Counted from the first letter of the stretch, positions 53,242-62,471 are shown. The stretch: DNA of 64,000 nucleotides from Pseudodonghicola sp048268305 (GCF_048268305.1 NZ_JBLWVT010000002.1:493534-557533), one strand, 5' to 3'. The notes: generated by a model not told the origin, from the sequence alone. Made by a program: numbers and translations.

Positions 53242-53323
53242 GAGATGCCCCGCGGTCTCGCCTCTGTGCTTTTTCCCAACTTATATATGGCCTTTTGCGT
53301 AAGATCACGTCATTCACTGAAGA

Positions 53324-53932
53324 ATGAGCGAAATTGAGCATAGCACCGCCACCAGAGCGGATGAAACCGCGGTTGCGACAGGCGGCCGGGTGAAGAAAAC
53401 CATCGTCATGGTCGGCATGATGGGCGCCGGCAAGACCGCTGTGGGCCGGGCGCTCGCGGCGCGTCTGGGGGTGCCGTTTCTCGATAGCGATCACGAGATC
53501 GAGGAGGCCGCCAATATGACTATCCCCGAGATTTTCGCCCGCGATGGAGAGGCGTTTTTTCGTCAGAAGGAAAGTCAGGTGATCCAGCGGCTGTTGGAAG
53601 AGGCGCGCGGCGTCCTGTCCACCGGTGGCGGTGCCTTCCTGTCCGAGACCAATCGGCAAATGATTTCCGACAAGGGGGTCTCGATCTGGTTGAACGCCGA
53701 TCTCGACGTGCTGTGGAATCGGGTCCGCAACCGCGACCACCGGCCCTTGCTGCGCACCGCTGATCCCCGCGCGACGCTGAAAGGCCTGTACGAGGCGCGT
53801 GTGCCGCTTTACGCCAAGGCCGATCTGGTGGTGCGCTCGGATGCGCAGACCGCGATCGAGGGGGTGGTTGACCGGGTGATCGAGGCGCTCGCGACCCGTC
53901 CCGATGTATTGGAACCGGTGGCGGGAGCCTGA
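53324..53932 (+). CDS. aroK: Shikimate kinase
   Basis: A 202-residue shikimate kinase, fifth step of the chorismate pathway. Walker A is GMMGAGKT (about residue 32-39), DSDHEIE binds magnesium and shikimate, STGGGAFL is the Walker B/shikimate glycine motif, and RDHRPLL is the lid. About 22 extra N-terminal residues precede the core, so an internal start is possible but no better Met is near. aroB follows after three bases. Confidence 0.95.
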   Translation: MSEIEHSTATRADETAVATGGRVKKTIVMVGMMGAGKTAVGRALAARLGVPFLDSDHEIEEAANMTIPEIFARDGEAFFRQKESQVIQRLLEEARGVLSTGGGAFLSETNRQMISDKGVSIWLNADLDVLWNRVRNRDHRPLLRTADPRATLKGLYEARVPLYAKADLVVRSDAQTAIEGVVDRVIEALATRPDVLEPVAGA

Positions 53933-53935
53933 AGA

Positions 53936-55048
53936 ATGAAGAATACCGTTCACGTCGAGCTGGGCGAGCGGTCCTATGATGTGGAGATCGGCCCGGGGTT
54001 GATCGCCGAGGCGGGCGCGCGCATCGCGCCGCTGATCAAGCGCAAACGGGTCTGCGTGCTGACCGACGAGACGGTGGCGGCGCTGCATCTTGCCGAGCTG
54101 CGCGACGGTTTGGCCGCCGCCGGGATCGAGATGGAGGCGCTGGCGCTGCCGCCGGGGGAGTCCACCAAGGGCTGGCCGCAGTTCACCCGGGCGGTGGAAT
54201 GGCTGCTGGAACAGAAGGTCGAACGCCGCGACGTGGTGGTGGCCTTCGGCGGCGGGGTGGTCGGCGATCTGGCGGGATTCGCGGCCTCGGTGCTGCGGCG
54301 CGGCGTGCGCTTCGTGCAGATCCCGACCTCGCTCCTGGCTCAGGTCGACAGTTCGGTCGGTGGCAAGACCGGCATAAACACCGCGCAGGGCAAGAACCTG
54401 GTGGGCGCCTTCCATCAACCCTCGCTGGTGCTGGCCGATACTGCCATCCTCGGCACGTTGACGCCGCGCGATTTCCTCGCCGGCTATGGCGAGGTGGTGA
54501 AATACGGGCTTCTGGGCGATGCCGCCTTCTTCGACTGGCTCGAGGCCGAAGGCCCGGCGCTGGCGGCGGGCGACATGGCGGCGCGGGTGCGGGCGGTGAC
54601 CCGTTCGGTGCAGATGAAGGCCGATATCGTTGCCCGCGACGAGACCGAGCAGGGCGACCGCGCGCTGTTGAACCTCGGACATACCTTCTGCCATGCGCTT
54701 GAGGCCGCCACCGGCTATTCCGACCGTCTTCTGCATGGCGAAGGCGTGGCGATCGGCTGCGCCCTGGCGTTTGAGCTGTCGTCGCGGCTGGGGCTTTGTT
54801 CACAGGAAGATCCAAGCCGGGTGCGCGCCCATCTCAAGGCGATGGGGATGAAGACCGATCTGGACGATATCCCCGGGCCCTTGCCGGATGCCGAAGGGCT
54901 GATGACCCTGATGGCGCAGGACAAGAAGGTGCTCGACGGCCAGTTGCGCTTCATCCTGGCGCGCGGGATCGGCGCGGCCTTCGTGACCTCCGAGGTGCCG
55001 CGCGAGGCGGTGGTGAAATTGCTTCAGGACGCCTTGGCCGGGCGCTGA
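53936..55048 (+). CDS. aroB: 3-Dehydroquinate synthase
   Basis: A 370-residue NAD- and zinc-dependent enzyme that makes 3-dehydroquinate in the shikimate pathway. GGGVVGDLAGFAASVLRRG, PTSLLAQVDSSVGGKTGIN, the metal ligands in GYGEVVKYGLL and LLNLGHTFCHALE, and LLHGEGVAIG are diagnostic. The length is normal. The aroK-aroB order is standard. Confidence 0.97.
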   Translation: MKNTVHVELGERSYDVEIGPGLIAEAGARIAPLIKRKRVCVLTDETVAALHLAELRDGLAAAGIEMEALALPPGESTKGWPQFTRAVEWLLEQKVERRDVVVAFGGGVVGDLAGFAASVLRRGVRFVQIPTSLLAQVDSSVGGKTGINTAQGKNLVGAFHQPSLVLADTAILGTLTPRDFLAGYGEVVKYGLLGDAAFFDWLEAEGPALAAGDMAARVRAVTRSVQMKADIVARDETEQGDRALLNLGHTFCHALEAATGYSDRLLHGEGVAIGCALAFELSSRLGLCSQEDPSRVRAHLKAMGMKTDLDDIPGPLPDAEGLMTLMAQDKKVLDGQLRFILARGIGAAFVTSEVPREAVVKLLQDALAGR

Positions 55049-55127
55049 GACGCCGGGCCAGAGGCCGAAGGGCCGGGGCCCGCATCTGCGTGTGGGCGCG
55101 GCCTGAGGTCTGGGGGATGGCGGGGCG

Positions 55128-56198
55128 TCAGCGCCCCCGCAGCACCATCAGCTCGCCCACGTTCTCGTTGGTGATATAGCCCAGCATATGCCCCTTGGCA
55201 TCGACCACCACCACCGCGGGCGCCCCCTGATGCAGGGCGTCGAACACCTTGTCGAGCCCGGCGCCGAGCGGCAGGCTGGGGATGTCCTTGGTCAGGATCT
55301 GGGCCACCGGCTGGGTCCGCGGATGCTCATGCGCCAGCGCCGCGAACAGCGCATCGCGGGTGAGAAAGCCGTGAAACGCCCCCTGTGGGTCGATCACCGG
55401 GAATTCGTGCTGCGTCGTGCGGATCAGCGCGCCGGCGGCGGCGTCCAGCGTATCCTCGGGCGTCAGGCTCTCATAGCTGGTGATCATCGCGTCCCGCGCC
55501 CTGAGCTTGCGGGCGATGCTGCGCATTTCCACGTCCTGGCTTTCAGCGCTTGCCGCCATGAAGATGAAGACCGCGATCAGCACCAGGATCGGGTTGCCGC
55601 CGCTCAGTCCCCAGAAGCCGAACAGAAAGGCCACGATCTGCCCGGCCATGGCGGCCGCCTGGGTCGCCTTGACCCGGTCCATGCCCAGCGACAACAGCGC
55701 CCGGAACACCCGGCCACCGTCCATCGGAAAGGCGGGGATCAGGTTGAACAGCGCCAGAAACAGGTTGAGCGCGGCCAGTCGGCCGAGGAACGACGCCTGG
55801 GTGCCTTCGAGATCCGCGGTGAGGTCGAGCGTGTTGCTGGCTCCCAGCGCCACCAGAACGCCCCAGATCACGATATTGACCGCCGGTCCCGCCAGTGCCA
55901 CGGCGATCTCCTGCGCGGGCTTTTCGGGCATCTTCTCAAGCTGCGCCAGGCCGCCGATCGGCAGCAGCGTGATCGAGGGCGTGTGGATGCCGAACCGCCG
56001 GGCAACCAGCGCGTGTCCGAATTCATGCGCAACGACGCAGGCGAACAGCGCCACGACGAACAGCACGTTGTCCGTTGCCGCCGCCCAGCCGCCCTGCACA
56101 TAGGCGGCATAGCCGATCCAGGCCAGCAGCAGGAAAAAAGTGACATGGATCCGCAGGTCCGATCCGAACAGCCTGCCGATGGAGAATGACCAGCTCAT
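55128..56198 (-). CDS. Site-2 protease-like membrane metalloprotease with CBS domains
   Basis: A 356-residue M50B intramembrane zinc protease. HEFGHAL (HExxH) lies in the second helix at about residue 58, and the third zinc ligand is in AFPMDGGRV (about 175). Two CBS domains (about 232-290 and 300-352) close the protein and probably sense adenine nucleotides. The N-terminal WSFSIGRLFGSDLRIHVTFF is typical of this group. It cuts membrane-bound regulators; the target is unknown. Confidence 0.92.
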   Translation of the reverse strand: MSWSFSIGRLFGSDLRIHVTFFLLLAWIGYAAYVQGGWAAATDNVLFVVALFACVVAHEFGHALVARRFGIHTPSITLLPIGGLAQLEKMPEKPAQEIAVALAGPAVNIVIWGVLVALGASNTLDLTADLEGTQASFLGRLAALNLFLALFNLIPAFPMDGGRVFRALLSLGMDRVKATQAAAMAGQIVAFLFGFWGLSGGNPILVLIAVFIFMAASAESQDVEMRSIARKLRARDAMITSYESLTPEDTLDAAAGALIRTTQHEFPVIDPQGAFHGFLTRDALFAALAHEHPRTQPVAQILTKDIPSLPLGAGLDKVFDALHQGAPAVVVVDAKGHMLGYITNENVGELMVLRGR

Positions 56199-56213
56199 GC
56201 CTGATGCCTCGCC

Positions 56214-56251
56214 CTTGAAAGAAAACGGGGCGCCCTCGCAGGTGCCCCGTT
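56214..56251 (-). terminator. Intrinsic terminator after ssb
   Basis: On the minus strand an 8-bp stem (56251-56244 with 56231-56224) is followed by TTTTCTTTC. It separates ssb from the protease gene. Confidence 0.7.
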
Positions 56252-56270
56252 CGATAGTTCGCCGTCCCGA

Positions 56271-56813
56271 TCAGAACGGGATTTCGTCGTCGTCGATGCC
56301 GCCCGAGGGGCCGCCGCGCCCGCCGCCCGCCGGGGCGCCGCCATAGGGATCGCCGGCGGGGCCGCTGTCATAGCCGCCACCGTAGCCGCCGGCACCACCA
56401 CCATAGCCACCGCCCTGGCCGCCGCCGCCATAGCTGCCGGCGCCGCCGCCGGTTCCGCCCTCGCGGCCGTCAAGGAAGGTCAACTCGCCCGAGAAGGGGC
56501 GCAGCACCACCTCGGTGGTATAGCGGTCCTGGCCGTTCTGATCCTGCCACTTGCGGGTTTCCAGCTTGCCCTCGACATAGACCTTCGAGCCCTTGCGCAG
56601 GTATTGTTCGGCCAGACGGGCGAGGTTTTCGTTGAAGATGGCGACCGAATGCCATTCGGTCTTTTCCCGCCGCTCGCCGGTGTTGCGGTCTTTCCAGGTG
56701 TCGGAGGTGGCGATCCGCAGGTTGCAGACCTTGCCGCCGTTGGGGAAACTGCGCACCTCGGGATCGCGGCCCAGATTGCCGATAAGAATGACTTTGTTCA
56801 CTGAGCCGGCCAT
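56271..56813 (-). CDS. ssb: Single-stranded DNA-binding protein
   Basis: A 180-residue SSB with an OB fold (residues 1-115; NKVILIGNLGRDPEVR, TEWHSVAIF, YVEGKLETRKW). A Gly/Tyr-rich flexible linker (about 118-170) and the acidic tip DDDEIPF recruit replication and repair proteins. It forms tetramers on single-stranded DNA. The gene has its own terminator downstream. Confidence 0.97.
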   Translation of the reverse strand: MAGSVNKVILIGNLGRDPEVRSFPNGGKVCNLRIATSDTWKDRNTGERREKTEWHSVAIFNENLARLAEQYLRKGSKVYVEGKLETRKWQDQNGQDRYTTEVVLRPFSGELTFLDGREGGTGGGAGSYGGGGQGGGYGGGAGGYGGGYDSGPAGDPYGGAPAGGGRGGPSGGIDDDEIPF

Positions 56814-57052
56814 GGGACTCCCTCGTTTCTTGACATGTCGTAGGCGCCCGAATCTCCGGTCCGGGTCCGGGCGCGATGCGGGTCACCCTACAGAACCTCA
56901 GGGGGGGTTAAAACCGGGTTGTCGCAGGCTGCGAGGCAAGGCTTTGGCGGTTCGTCGCCAGAGCCGCGGGGGGCTGCGGCCGGGCAAGCTTCCCTTTGGG
57001 GTGGATTTCTGTATAGTCCCGCTGACGTGAAACGAGGCAGGACAGGGCCGGC

Positions 57053-57643
57053 ATGCGCGGGTTCACCATTGGTGTAATGATTTCGCTTGGGGTTTCGGGC
57101 GGGTTCGCGACTGGGGCGCGGGCCGATATGTTTGCAACCCGCAGTCAGAAGAACCTCTTTCAATCCCAGCTCAGGGTGCTCGATAGCCGGGCGGCGCAGC
57201 AATACAGCAACTCGGCCCGGCTGCAGCCCAAATCCTCGAATGACGGCATCGCCGGGCCGTTGCCCTATAGCGGCAAGTATCGCGGCGAATATCTGACCAT
57301 GGCGCGCGAGGCGGCGCGGCGGCACGCGGTGCCGGAGGAGCTGTTCCTGCGGTTGGTGCAGCAGGAATCCGGCTGGAATCCCAATGCGGTGTCGCACAAG
57401 GGCGCGCAGGGGCTGGCGCAGTTGATGCCCGAAACCGCGCGGGGGCTGCGGGTCGATGCCACCGATCCCTATGAAAACCTCGACGGCGGCGCCCGCTATC
57501 TGGCGCGGCAGTACCAGCAGTTCAAATCCTGGCGCCTGGCGCTCGCCGCCTATAACGCCGGGCCGGATGCGGTGAAGAAGCACGGCGGCGTGCCGCCTTA
57601 TGAGGAAACCCGGAACTACGTGAAGAAGATCTGGGGCAGCTGA
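57053..57643 (+). CDS. Lytic transglycosylase (SLT family)
   Basis: A 196-residue exported muramidase with a signal peptide (residues 1-24, cleavage near ARA-DMF). The catalytic Glu is in VQQESGWNPNAVS (about residue 105), followed by GAQGLAQLMPETA, AYNAGPDAV and the final YVKKIW. It cleaves peptidoglycan with formation of anhydro-muropeptides. A stand-alone gene between ssb and the XRE regulator. Confidence 0.93.
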   Translation: MRGFTIGVMISLGVSGGFATGARADMFATRSQKNLFQSQLRVLDSRAAQQYSNSARLQPKSSNDGIAGPLPYSGKYRGEYLTMAREAARRHAVPEELFLRLVQQESGWNPNAVSHKGAQGLAQLMPETARGLRVDATDPYENLDGGARYLARQYQQFKSWRLALAAYNAGPDAVKKHGGVPPYEETRNYVKKIWGS

Positions 57644-57659
57644 GGCGTCGGGCGGGCGT

Positions 57660-58208
57660 TCAGCGCAGGCTTTCCATCACCAGCAACAACAGCGCGGCGC
57701 CCTCCAGCGCCTCATAGCTATGCGCGACATCGGCGCAATAGCGGAAGTAATCGCCCGGGCCGATGTCCTCGGTCTGGCCCTCGGGGCCGAGCCGGACGCG
57801 GCCTGAGCACAGGAAGGCGTGTTCCACCGTGCCGCGCGGATGCGGGGCAGAGTGGCGCGGCGCCCCCGGCGCCAGCGTGACGCGATAGAGATCGCGGCGG
57901 CGATCGGGTGGCGATTTGTCCAGCAGCACCGTGGTGAAATTGGCCTCTCCTGCGGCGATCTCGACGCCTTCGCCGGCGCGGATCAGATGGCTGTGGGCCA
58001 GGGCGCTTTCGAACAGCGCGCTGAAGGGAATCTCCAGCGCGGTGGCGATCGCCCAGAGGGTTTCGATGTTCGGGTTGCCGCGCCCGGCCTCGAGCTGCGA
58101 CAGGGTGGATTTCGCCAGCCCCGCCTTGGCGGCCAGCGCCGAGAGGCTGAGCTGTGCGAGATCCCTTTCACGGCGGATCGCTTCGGCGATGATGGAACTG
58201 GGGGTCAT
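57660..58208 (-). CDS. XRE-family regulator with C-terminal cupin
   Basis: A 182-residue protein. The HTH_3 domain (about 10-65; LSLSALAAKAGLAKSTLSQLEAGRGNP) is joined to a cupin (about 105-180; HPRGTVEHAFLCSGRVRLG). This layout is common for regulators of amino acid export or catabolism. It is divergent from azlCD, with two dyads sharing a CGAAC/GTTCG core in between, so it most likely controls the exporter. Confidence 0.9.
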   Translation of the reverse strand: MTPSSIIAEAIRRERDLAQLSLSALAAKAGLAKSTLSQLEAGRGNPNIETLWAIATALEIPFSALFESALAHSHLIRAGEGVEIAAGEANFTTVLLDKSPPDRRRDLYRVTLAPGAPRHSAPHPRGTVEHAFLCSGRVRLGPEGQTEDIGPGDYFRYCADVAHSYEALEGAALLLLVMESLR

Positions 58209-58230
58209 GTCGTTCTCTTTGTCGGTTTGT

Positions 58231-58284
58231 CGTTCGTCTTGACGAACGATCTTGATCCGTTCATTGTATCGAACGTTGTTCGAT
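58231..58284. promoter_or_regulatory. Twin operators between XRE regulator and azlC
   Basis: CGTTCGTC-TT-GACGAACG (58231-58248) and ATCGAAC-GTT-GTTCGAT (58268-58284) are both perfect inverted repeats with GTTCG/CGAAC half-sites. The first covers TTGACG (58239-58244), a -35 candidate for azlC. The second overlaps the upstream alternative azlC start at 58283. Confidence 0.7.
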
Positions 58285-58303
58285 GATTCCAGGGAAATGC
58301 CCC

Positions 58304-59011
58304 ATGCCCTCCGTTCCAGTTCCCGCCCGGGCCGAATTCCGCACCGGGCTGCGCGATATCACACCGCTGTCGCTGGGGGTGGCGCTCTATGGTCTGGCCT
58401 TCGGTCTGCTGGCGGCGCAGGTCGGCATCGGCGCTCCGCTCACCGCGTTGATGGGGGTGACGGTCTTCGCCGGCTCGTCGCAGATCGTGGCGGCGGACCG
58501 TCTGGCCTCCGGCGCCGGGATGACGGTGGCGATCCTGGCCGGGCTGGCGCTGAACCTGCGGATCCTGCTGATGACCGCCTCGCTGCGAGAGGAGCTTGCC
58601 GGCCGGCCGTTTTGGCAGATCGCGCTGGGGGTGCATCTGACCTCGGACGAGAATTGGGCGCTGATGCATGCGACAAGGGGCCGGGGCGGGCAGGCGGGCT
58701 ATTGGTATCTGGTTGGCGGTGGCACCAGCCTGATCGCGGTCTGGGCGATCTCCACCACGCTTGGCGCGGGCTTTGCCGGGCTGCTGCCCGATCTCGCCGC
58801 CATCGGGCTGGATTTCGCCTTTACCGCCGCCTTCATCCTGCTGCTGCGCAACCTCTGGCGCGGGCGGGCCGATCTGGCGCCCTGGGCCCTGTCGATCCTG
58901 ACGGCGCTGAGCGTGGCGCTGGTGCTGCCCGTTGATCCCTCCTGGGCGCTGATCGCCGGCGGGCTGGCGGGCGCCGCGCTGGCGGCGGTTCGGGGTGGGG
59001 CGCATGGCTGA
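58304..59011 (+). CDS. azlC: AzlC-family branched-chain amino acid exporter subunit
   Basis: A 235-residue membrane protein with about five helices. SLGVALYGLAFGLLAAQ, FAGSSQIVAADRL and TSDENWAL are AzlC signatures. With AzlD it exports branched-chain amino acids. The start at 58304 has AGGGA eight bases upstream; 58283 would lie within an operator. It overlaps azlD by eight bases. Confidence 0.92.
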   Translation: MPSVPVPARAEFRTGLRDITPLSLGVALYGLAFGLLAAQVGIGAPLTALMGVTVFAGSSQIVAADRLASGAGMTVAILAGLALNLRILLMTASLREELAGRPFWQIALGVHLTSDENWALMHATRGRGGQAGYWYLVGGGTSLIAVWAISTTLGAGFAGLLPDLAAIGLDFAFTAAFILLLRNLWRGRADLAPWALSILTALSVALVLPVDPSWALIAGGLAGAALAAVRGGAHG

Positions 59012-59297
59012 TCCGCTGTCGGTAACGCTCGGGCTCGCGGTCGGAACCTTCGCCATCCGGCTGGGCGGTTATCTGCTGGGCAGCGCCTTGCCCGCCTCCG
59101 GCCCCTGGGCGCGCGGGCTGAACGCCCTGCCGGGCTGCCTGATCGCGGCGCTGCTGGCGGTGTTGCTGGTGCAGGCGGGGCCGGCGGAATGGACGGCGGC
59201 GGCGCTCTGTGCCCTGGTGGCGATGCTCACCCGGTCGCTGCCCTTGACCATGTTGGTGGGGATCGCGGCGGTCTGCCTGGCCCGCACCCTGGTCTGA
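59004..59297 (+). CDS. azlD: AzlD-family branched-chain amino acid exporter subunit
   Basis: A 97-residue membrane protein with three or four helices (IRLGGYLLG, PGCLIAALLAVLLVQ, LVALLTRS-like VAMLTRSLPLTMLVGI). It is the small partner of AzlC. The ATG at 59004 overlaps the azlC end; an alternative at 58995 adds three residues. Confidence 0.9.
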   Translation: MADPLSVTLGLAVGTFAIRLGGYLLGSALPASGPWARGLNALPGCLIAALLAVLLVQAGPAEWTAAALCALVAMLTRSLPLTMLVGIAAVCLARTLV

Positions 59298-59401
59298 GCC
59301 GTTTTCACGACCTCGTGTTCCATGGCGTTTTGCGGATTTGCGCCAGATCAATTCCTGACTATATCAGTCTGTTAAAAGGCACCCAAAAGGGGACTCGGAA
59401 C

Positions 59402-60547
59402 ATGACGATTGCGAAACAGGCCCGGCGTGCGAGCTGCGCGGCGCTGCTGACGGTTTTGGCTTTGGCGCCTGTGGCGCAGGCGGGCGCGCCGCTCTATGGC
59501 TCGCTGGAAACGCTGGGGGAGGCGCTGTTCTTCGATGCCAACCTGTCGAAGAATCGCACCATGTCCTGTTCCACCTGCCATTCCCCCGATGCGGGTTTCG
59601 TCGACCCGCGCGAGGTCGATCCGGTCGGCCGTGCCGTGGCGCTTGGCGATGACGGCCACTCCCTGGGCACCCGCAACGTGCCGACCGCCGGCTATGCGGC
59701 GCTGACGCCGCCGTTTCACCTGACCAAGGATGGCAAATGGGAGGGGGGCCAGTTCCTTGACGGCCGCGCCTCGACGCTGGAGGATCAGGCCGGTGGCCCG
59801 CCGGTCAACCCGGTCGAGATGGGGATGCCCGATCACGCCTCGGTCGTCGACCGGCTGCGCGAGAACCCTGATTACGTCGCCGCGCTGAAGGCGCTGGTGG
59901 GGGAGGGTGTGTTCGACGATCCGGAGGCCGCCTATAGGGGCATGACCCAGGCCATCGCTGCCTATGAGCGCACGCCGGAGTTCGCGCCTTTCGACAGCAA
60001 ATACGATCGCTACCTGCGCGGCGAATACCAGATGACGCCGGAAGAGGATCTGGGCCGGCTGCTGTTCTTTTCCCAGCAGTTCACCAATTGCAACCTTTGC
60101 CATCAGCTCAAGCGCAGCGCCGTGGATCCGGAAGAGACCTTCTCGAACTACCAATACCACAATATCGGCGTGCCGGCGAACCCGGCGGTCAAGGGCGGGC
60201 CCGATCAGGGGCTGCTGGACAATCCCGAGGTGACCGACCCGGCCGAGGCCGGCAAGTTCAAGGTGCCGACGCTGCGCAACGTGGCGGTGACCGGGCCCTA
60301 TATGCACAATGGCGTGTTCAAGGATCTGCGCACGGTGGTGCTGTTCTATAACAAGTACAACTCGAAAGCCGCTGCCCGGCAGATCAACCCGGAAACTGGT
60401 CAGCCCTTCGCTGCGCCCGAGGTGGATGGCACCCTGTCGATGACCGAGCTGACGACCGGTCCCGCGCTCGACGACAAGCGGATCGACGCGCTGGTGGCCT
60501 TCCTGAAGACGCTGACCGACAAGCGGTACGAGGATTTGCTGGAATAG
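59402..60547 (+). CDS. Di-haem cytochrome c peroxidase/MauG-family protein
   Basis: A 381-residue exported protein with signal peptide (residues 1-27, AQA cleavage). Two haem c sites are present: CSTCH (Cys56-His60) and NCNLCH in the C-terminal half. LGEALFFDANLSKNRTMSCSTCH and FKVPTLRNVAVTGPYMHNG are typical of bacterial di-haem peroxidases, which reduce hydrogen peroxide in the periplasm. The start at 59402 is chosen because the signal peptide begins there. MauG-like cofactor maturation cannot be excluded, but no partner is near. Confidence 0.92.
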   Translation: MTIAKQARRASCAALLTVLALAPVAQAGAPLYGSLETLGEALFFDANLSKNRTMSCSTCHSPDAGFVDPREVDPVGRAVALGDDGHSLGTRNVPTAGYAALTPPFHLTKDGKWEGGQFLDGRASTLEDQAGGPPVNPVEMGMPDHASVVDRLRENPDYVAALKALVGEGVFDDPEAAYRGMTQAIAAYERTPEFAPFDSKYDRYLRGEYQMTPEEDLGRLLFFSQQFTNCNLCHQLKRSAVDPEETFSNYQYHNIGVPANPAVKGGPDQGLLDNPEVTDPAEAGKFKVPTLRNVAVTGPYMHNGVFKDLRTVVLFYNKYNSKAAARQINPETGQPFAAPEVDGTLSMTELTTGPALDDKRIDALVAFLKTLTDKRYEDLLE

Positions 60548-60572
60548 GGCGGCGATCTGGCTGGTGTGCCTC

Positions 60573-61190
60573 TCAGAACCAGGGCGCGCGCGGCAGGTGC
60601 CAGCCAAACCGCACACTGGCAAGGCGCAGGATCACCGCGAGTGTCACGCCGATCACGGCCGCGAGCGTGTCGGACAATCCAAGGGCAAGGCAGCCGACAT
60701 AGGCGGCGGCCCCTGCCAGGGCTGCAAGCGCATAGACTTCCTCCCGCAGGACGCGCGGAACCTCTGACACCATCATGTCGCGCAGCATCCCGCCCCCGAT
60801 CGCGGTGATGACGCCGAGCAGGATGGCGCCGGGCGGGGTTAGCCCCTGCGACAGCGCCTTTTCGCAGCCCGCGATCGCGAAAACGCCAAGCCCCAAGGCA
60901 TCGAGGAACATCACCGGGCGTTGCATCCGGTCCAGCACGGCGCCGAAGAAGAAGGTGAAAAGGCCGGCGGCGCAGGCTATGCCGAGTGGCAGCGCGGTCC
61001 GGAAGACCGCCGGAGGCGTGTCGCCAAGCAAGAGGTCGCGGATCATCCCGCCCGCCACGCCGGTGGCCATGGCCAGCACGAGAATGCCGAAAAGATCCAG
61101 CCGCTTGCGGATTGCAACCACGGCGCCGCTCAGGCCGAACACGAATGTGCCAAGCGCATCGAGAGCACCAAAGAGCGTTACTGCGGCCAT
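60573..61190 (-). CDS. TRIC-like (UPF0126/YicG) membrane protein
   Basis: A 205-residue protein with about seven helices made of two similar halves. GMIRDLLLG and GGMLRDMMVSEVP are the repeated GGxxRD-type signatures of the family. Bacterial TRIC homologues form trimeric cation channels; some UPF0126 members are linked to glycine uptake. The start at 61190 has AGGAGG nine bases before it. A stand-alone gene. Confidence 0.88.
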   Translation of the reverse strand: MAAVTLFGALDALGTFVFGLSGAVVAIRKRLDLFGILVLAMATGVAGGMIRDLLLGDTPPAVFRTALPLGIACAAGLFTFFFGAVLDRMQRPVMFLDALGLGVFAIAGCEKALSQGLTPPGAILLGVITAIGGGMLRDMMVSEVPRVLREEVYALAALAGAAAYVGCLALGLSDTLAAVIGVTLAVILRLASVRFGWHLPRAPWF

Positions 61191-61467
61191 CGAGCCATGC
61201 CTCCTTAAAGTACCGCACTCTAGCAACTGCTGCCTCAAGGCCAAGGCGAAAGGCGGGATGGGCAGGGTCTGCCCGAATAGGGGCGCGAGGATCGGCAAAG
61301 ACAGCGGGATCGACTGATTGCGATCCAAAGCTGCCATTCGCGTCGCCAGCGGTCGGCCGCATCGCACCGTTGCCGAACCGGTCATCTGTATATCGCGCAG
61401 CGATTTTTGCCATCGAATGGCGCCGATCTTGTCCTTGCCGCCCTCTGCGCGGCAGCCGCTGACCCGG
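61191..61467. other. Intergenic stretch before the MarR-GNAT gene
   Basis: Divergent gap of 336 bases in total (61191-61526). Apart from the promoter/operator at 61468-61509 nothing was recognised, and no small gene is convincing here. Confidence 0.4.
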
Positions 61468-61509
61468 TTGACAGGCCACCTGATCTCAATATGGTTGTAT
61501 CATGCAACC
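61468..61509 (+). promoter_or_regulatory. Promoter and operator of the MarR-GNAT gene
   Basis: TTGACA (61468-61473), a 16-base spacer and TATGGT (61490-61495) form a good promoter. The dyad GGTTGTA-TCA-TGCAACC (61493-61509, one mismatch) overlaps the -10 and start point, as expected for autorepression. This also shows that the ATG at 61491 cannot be the translation start. Confidence 0.65.
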
Positions 61510-61526
61510 AGTATGGTGCCGGTCTT

Positions 61527-62471
61527 ATGCTTGAACAAGCTGCTCCAATTCCGATTGACTCTCTTCGCACGGCCTCCCGCCAACTGGTTCGCCAGCTCGG
61601 TTTCATGGGGGGTGCTTTCGCCGGCACCAATCTGTCCCCCTCGGCCGTCCATGCGCTGATAGAGATCGAGCTTGGCGGGCTCACGGCTCGTGACCTTGCG
61701 ATGCGTCTCAATCTCGACAAGTCGAGCGTCAGTCGGATGCTTCGCAAGCTGATCGAAGCGGGGGATGTAATCGGGCAAACCGCCGATGATGGACGCGTGA
61801 AGGTTCTGTCCCTGACGGAGAGCGGCCAAGCGCGCGTCGCGGCGATACACGCCTTTGCTCGGACCCAGGTGTCAGAAGCGCTTGGCCAGCTCGAGCCGGC
61901 AGAGCAGAGGACGGTATTGGAGGGGCTAACCCTTTATGCAGGGGCACTGGTCGGGCAGAAAGACGCCGCGACATCGGCGCCGACCGTCGAGGTTCTCAGG
62001 GGGTATCAAACCGGCCTGATCGCCCGGATCATCGAAATGCATGCGCATTATTACGCACGTGCATCGGGGTTCGGGCGGCAATTCGAAGCCGTGGTTGCGG
62101 GGGGACTCGCCGAGTTTTGCGCGCGGCGGGATAGCCCCGGAAACGCAATTTGGGCGGCGATGCATGGGCACAAAGTTGTCGGCTCGATCGCCATCGACGG
62201 CGAGGATTTGGGCGAGGGCGTCGCGCATCTGCGCTGGTTCATCATGGACGATGGGCTCAGAGGCTCCGGCGCCGGTCGCAAGCTGCTGCGCGCCGCTCTC
62301 GACTTCGTCGATGCGCAGGGGTTTGCGGAAACGCATCTGTGGACATTCAGCGGCCTGAACGCCGCGCGGCACCTTTACGAGACCGAGGGATTTGTTCTGG
62401 AGGAAGAGCGTCCGGGCACTCAATGGGGCATGGAGGTGATGGAGCAGAGGTTCGTGCGGCGCCAAACCTGA
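61527..62471 (+). CDS. MarR-GNAT fusion protein
   Basis: About 314 residues. A MarR winged-helix domain (about 5-140; TARDLAMRLNLDKSSVSRMLRKL, wing TADDGRVKVL) is fused to a GNAT acetyltransferase domain (about 160-310) with the acetyl-CoA loop LRGSGAGRKLL. Such fusions are a known architecture whose acetylation target is rarely known. The start at 61527 is chosen because the promoter ends beyond the earlier ATGs. Confidence 0.85.
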   Translation: MLEQAAPIPIDSLRTASRQLVRQLGFMGGAFAGTNLSPSAVHALIEIELGGLTARDLAMRLNLDKSSVSRMLRKLIEAGDVIGQTADDGRVKVLSLTESGQARVAAIHAFARTQVSEALGQLEPAEQRTVLEGLTLYAGALVGQKDAATSAPTVEVLRGYQTGLIARIIEMHAHYYARASGFGRQFEAVVAGGLAEFCARRDSPGNAIWAAMHGHKVVGSIAIDGEDLGEGVAHLRWFIMDDGLRGSGAGRKLLRAALDFVDAQGFAETHLWTFSGLNAARHLYETEGFVLEEERPGTQWGMEVMEQRFVRRQT

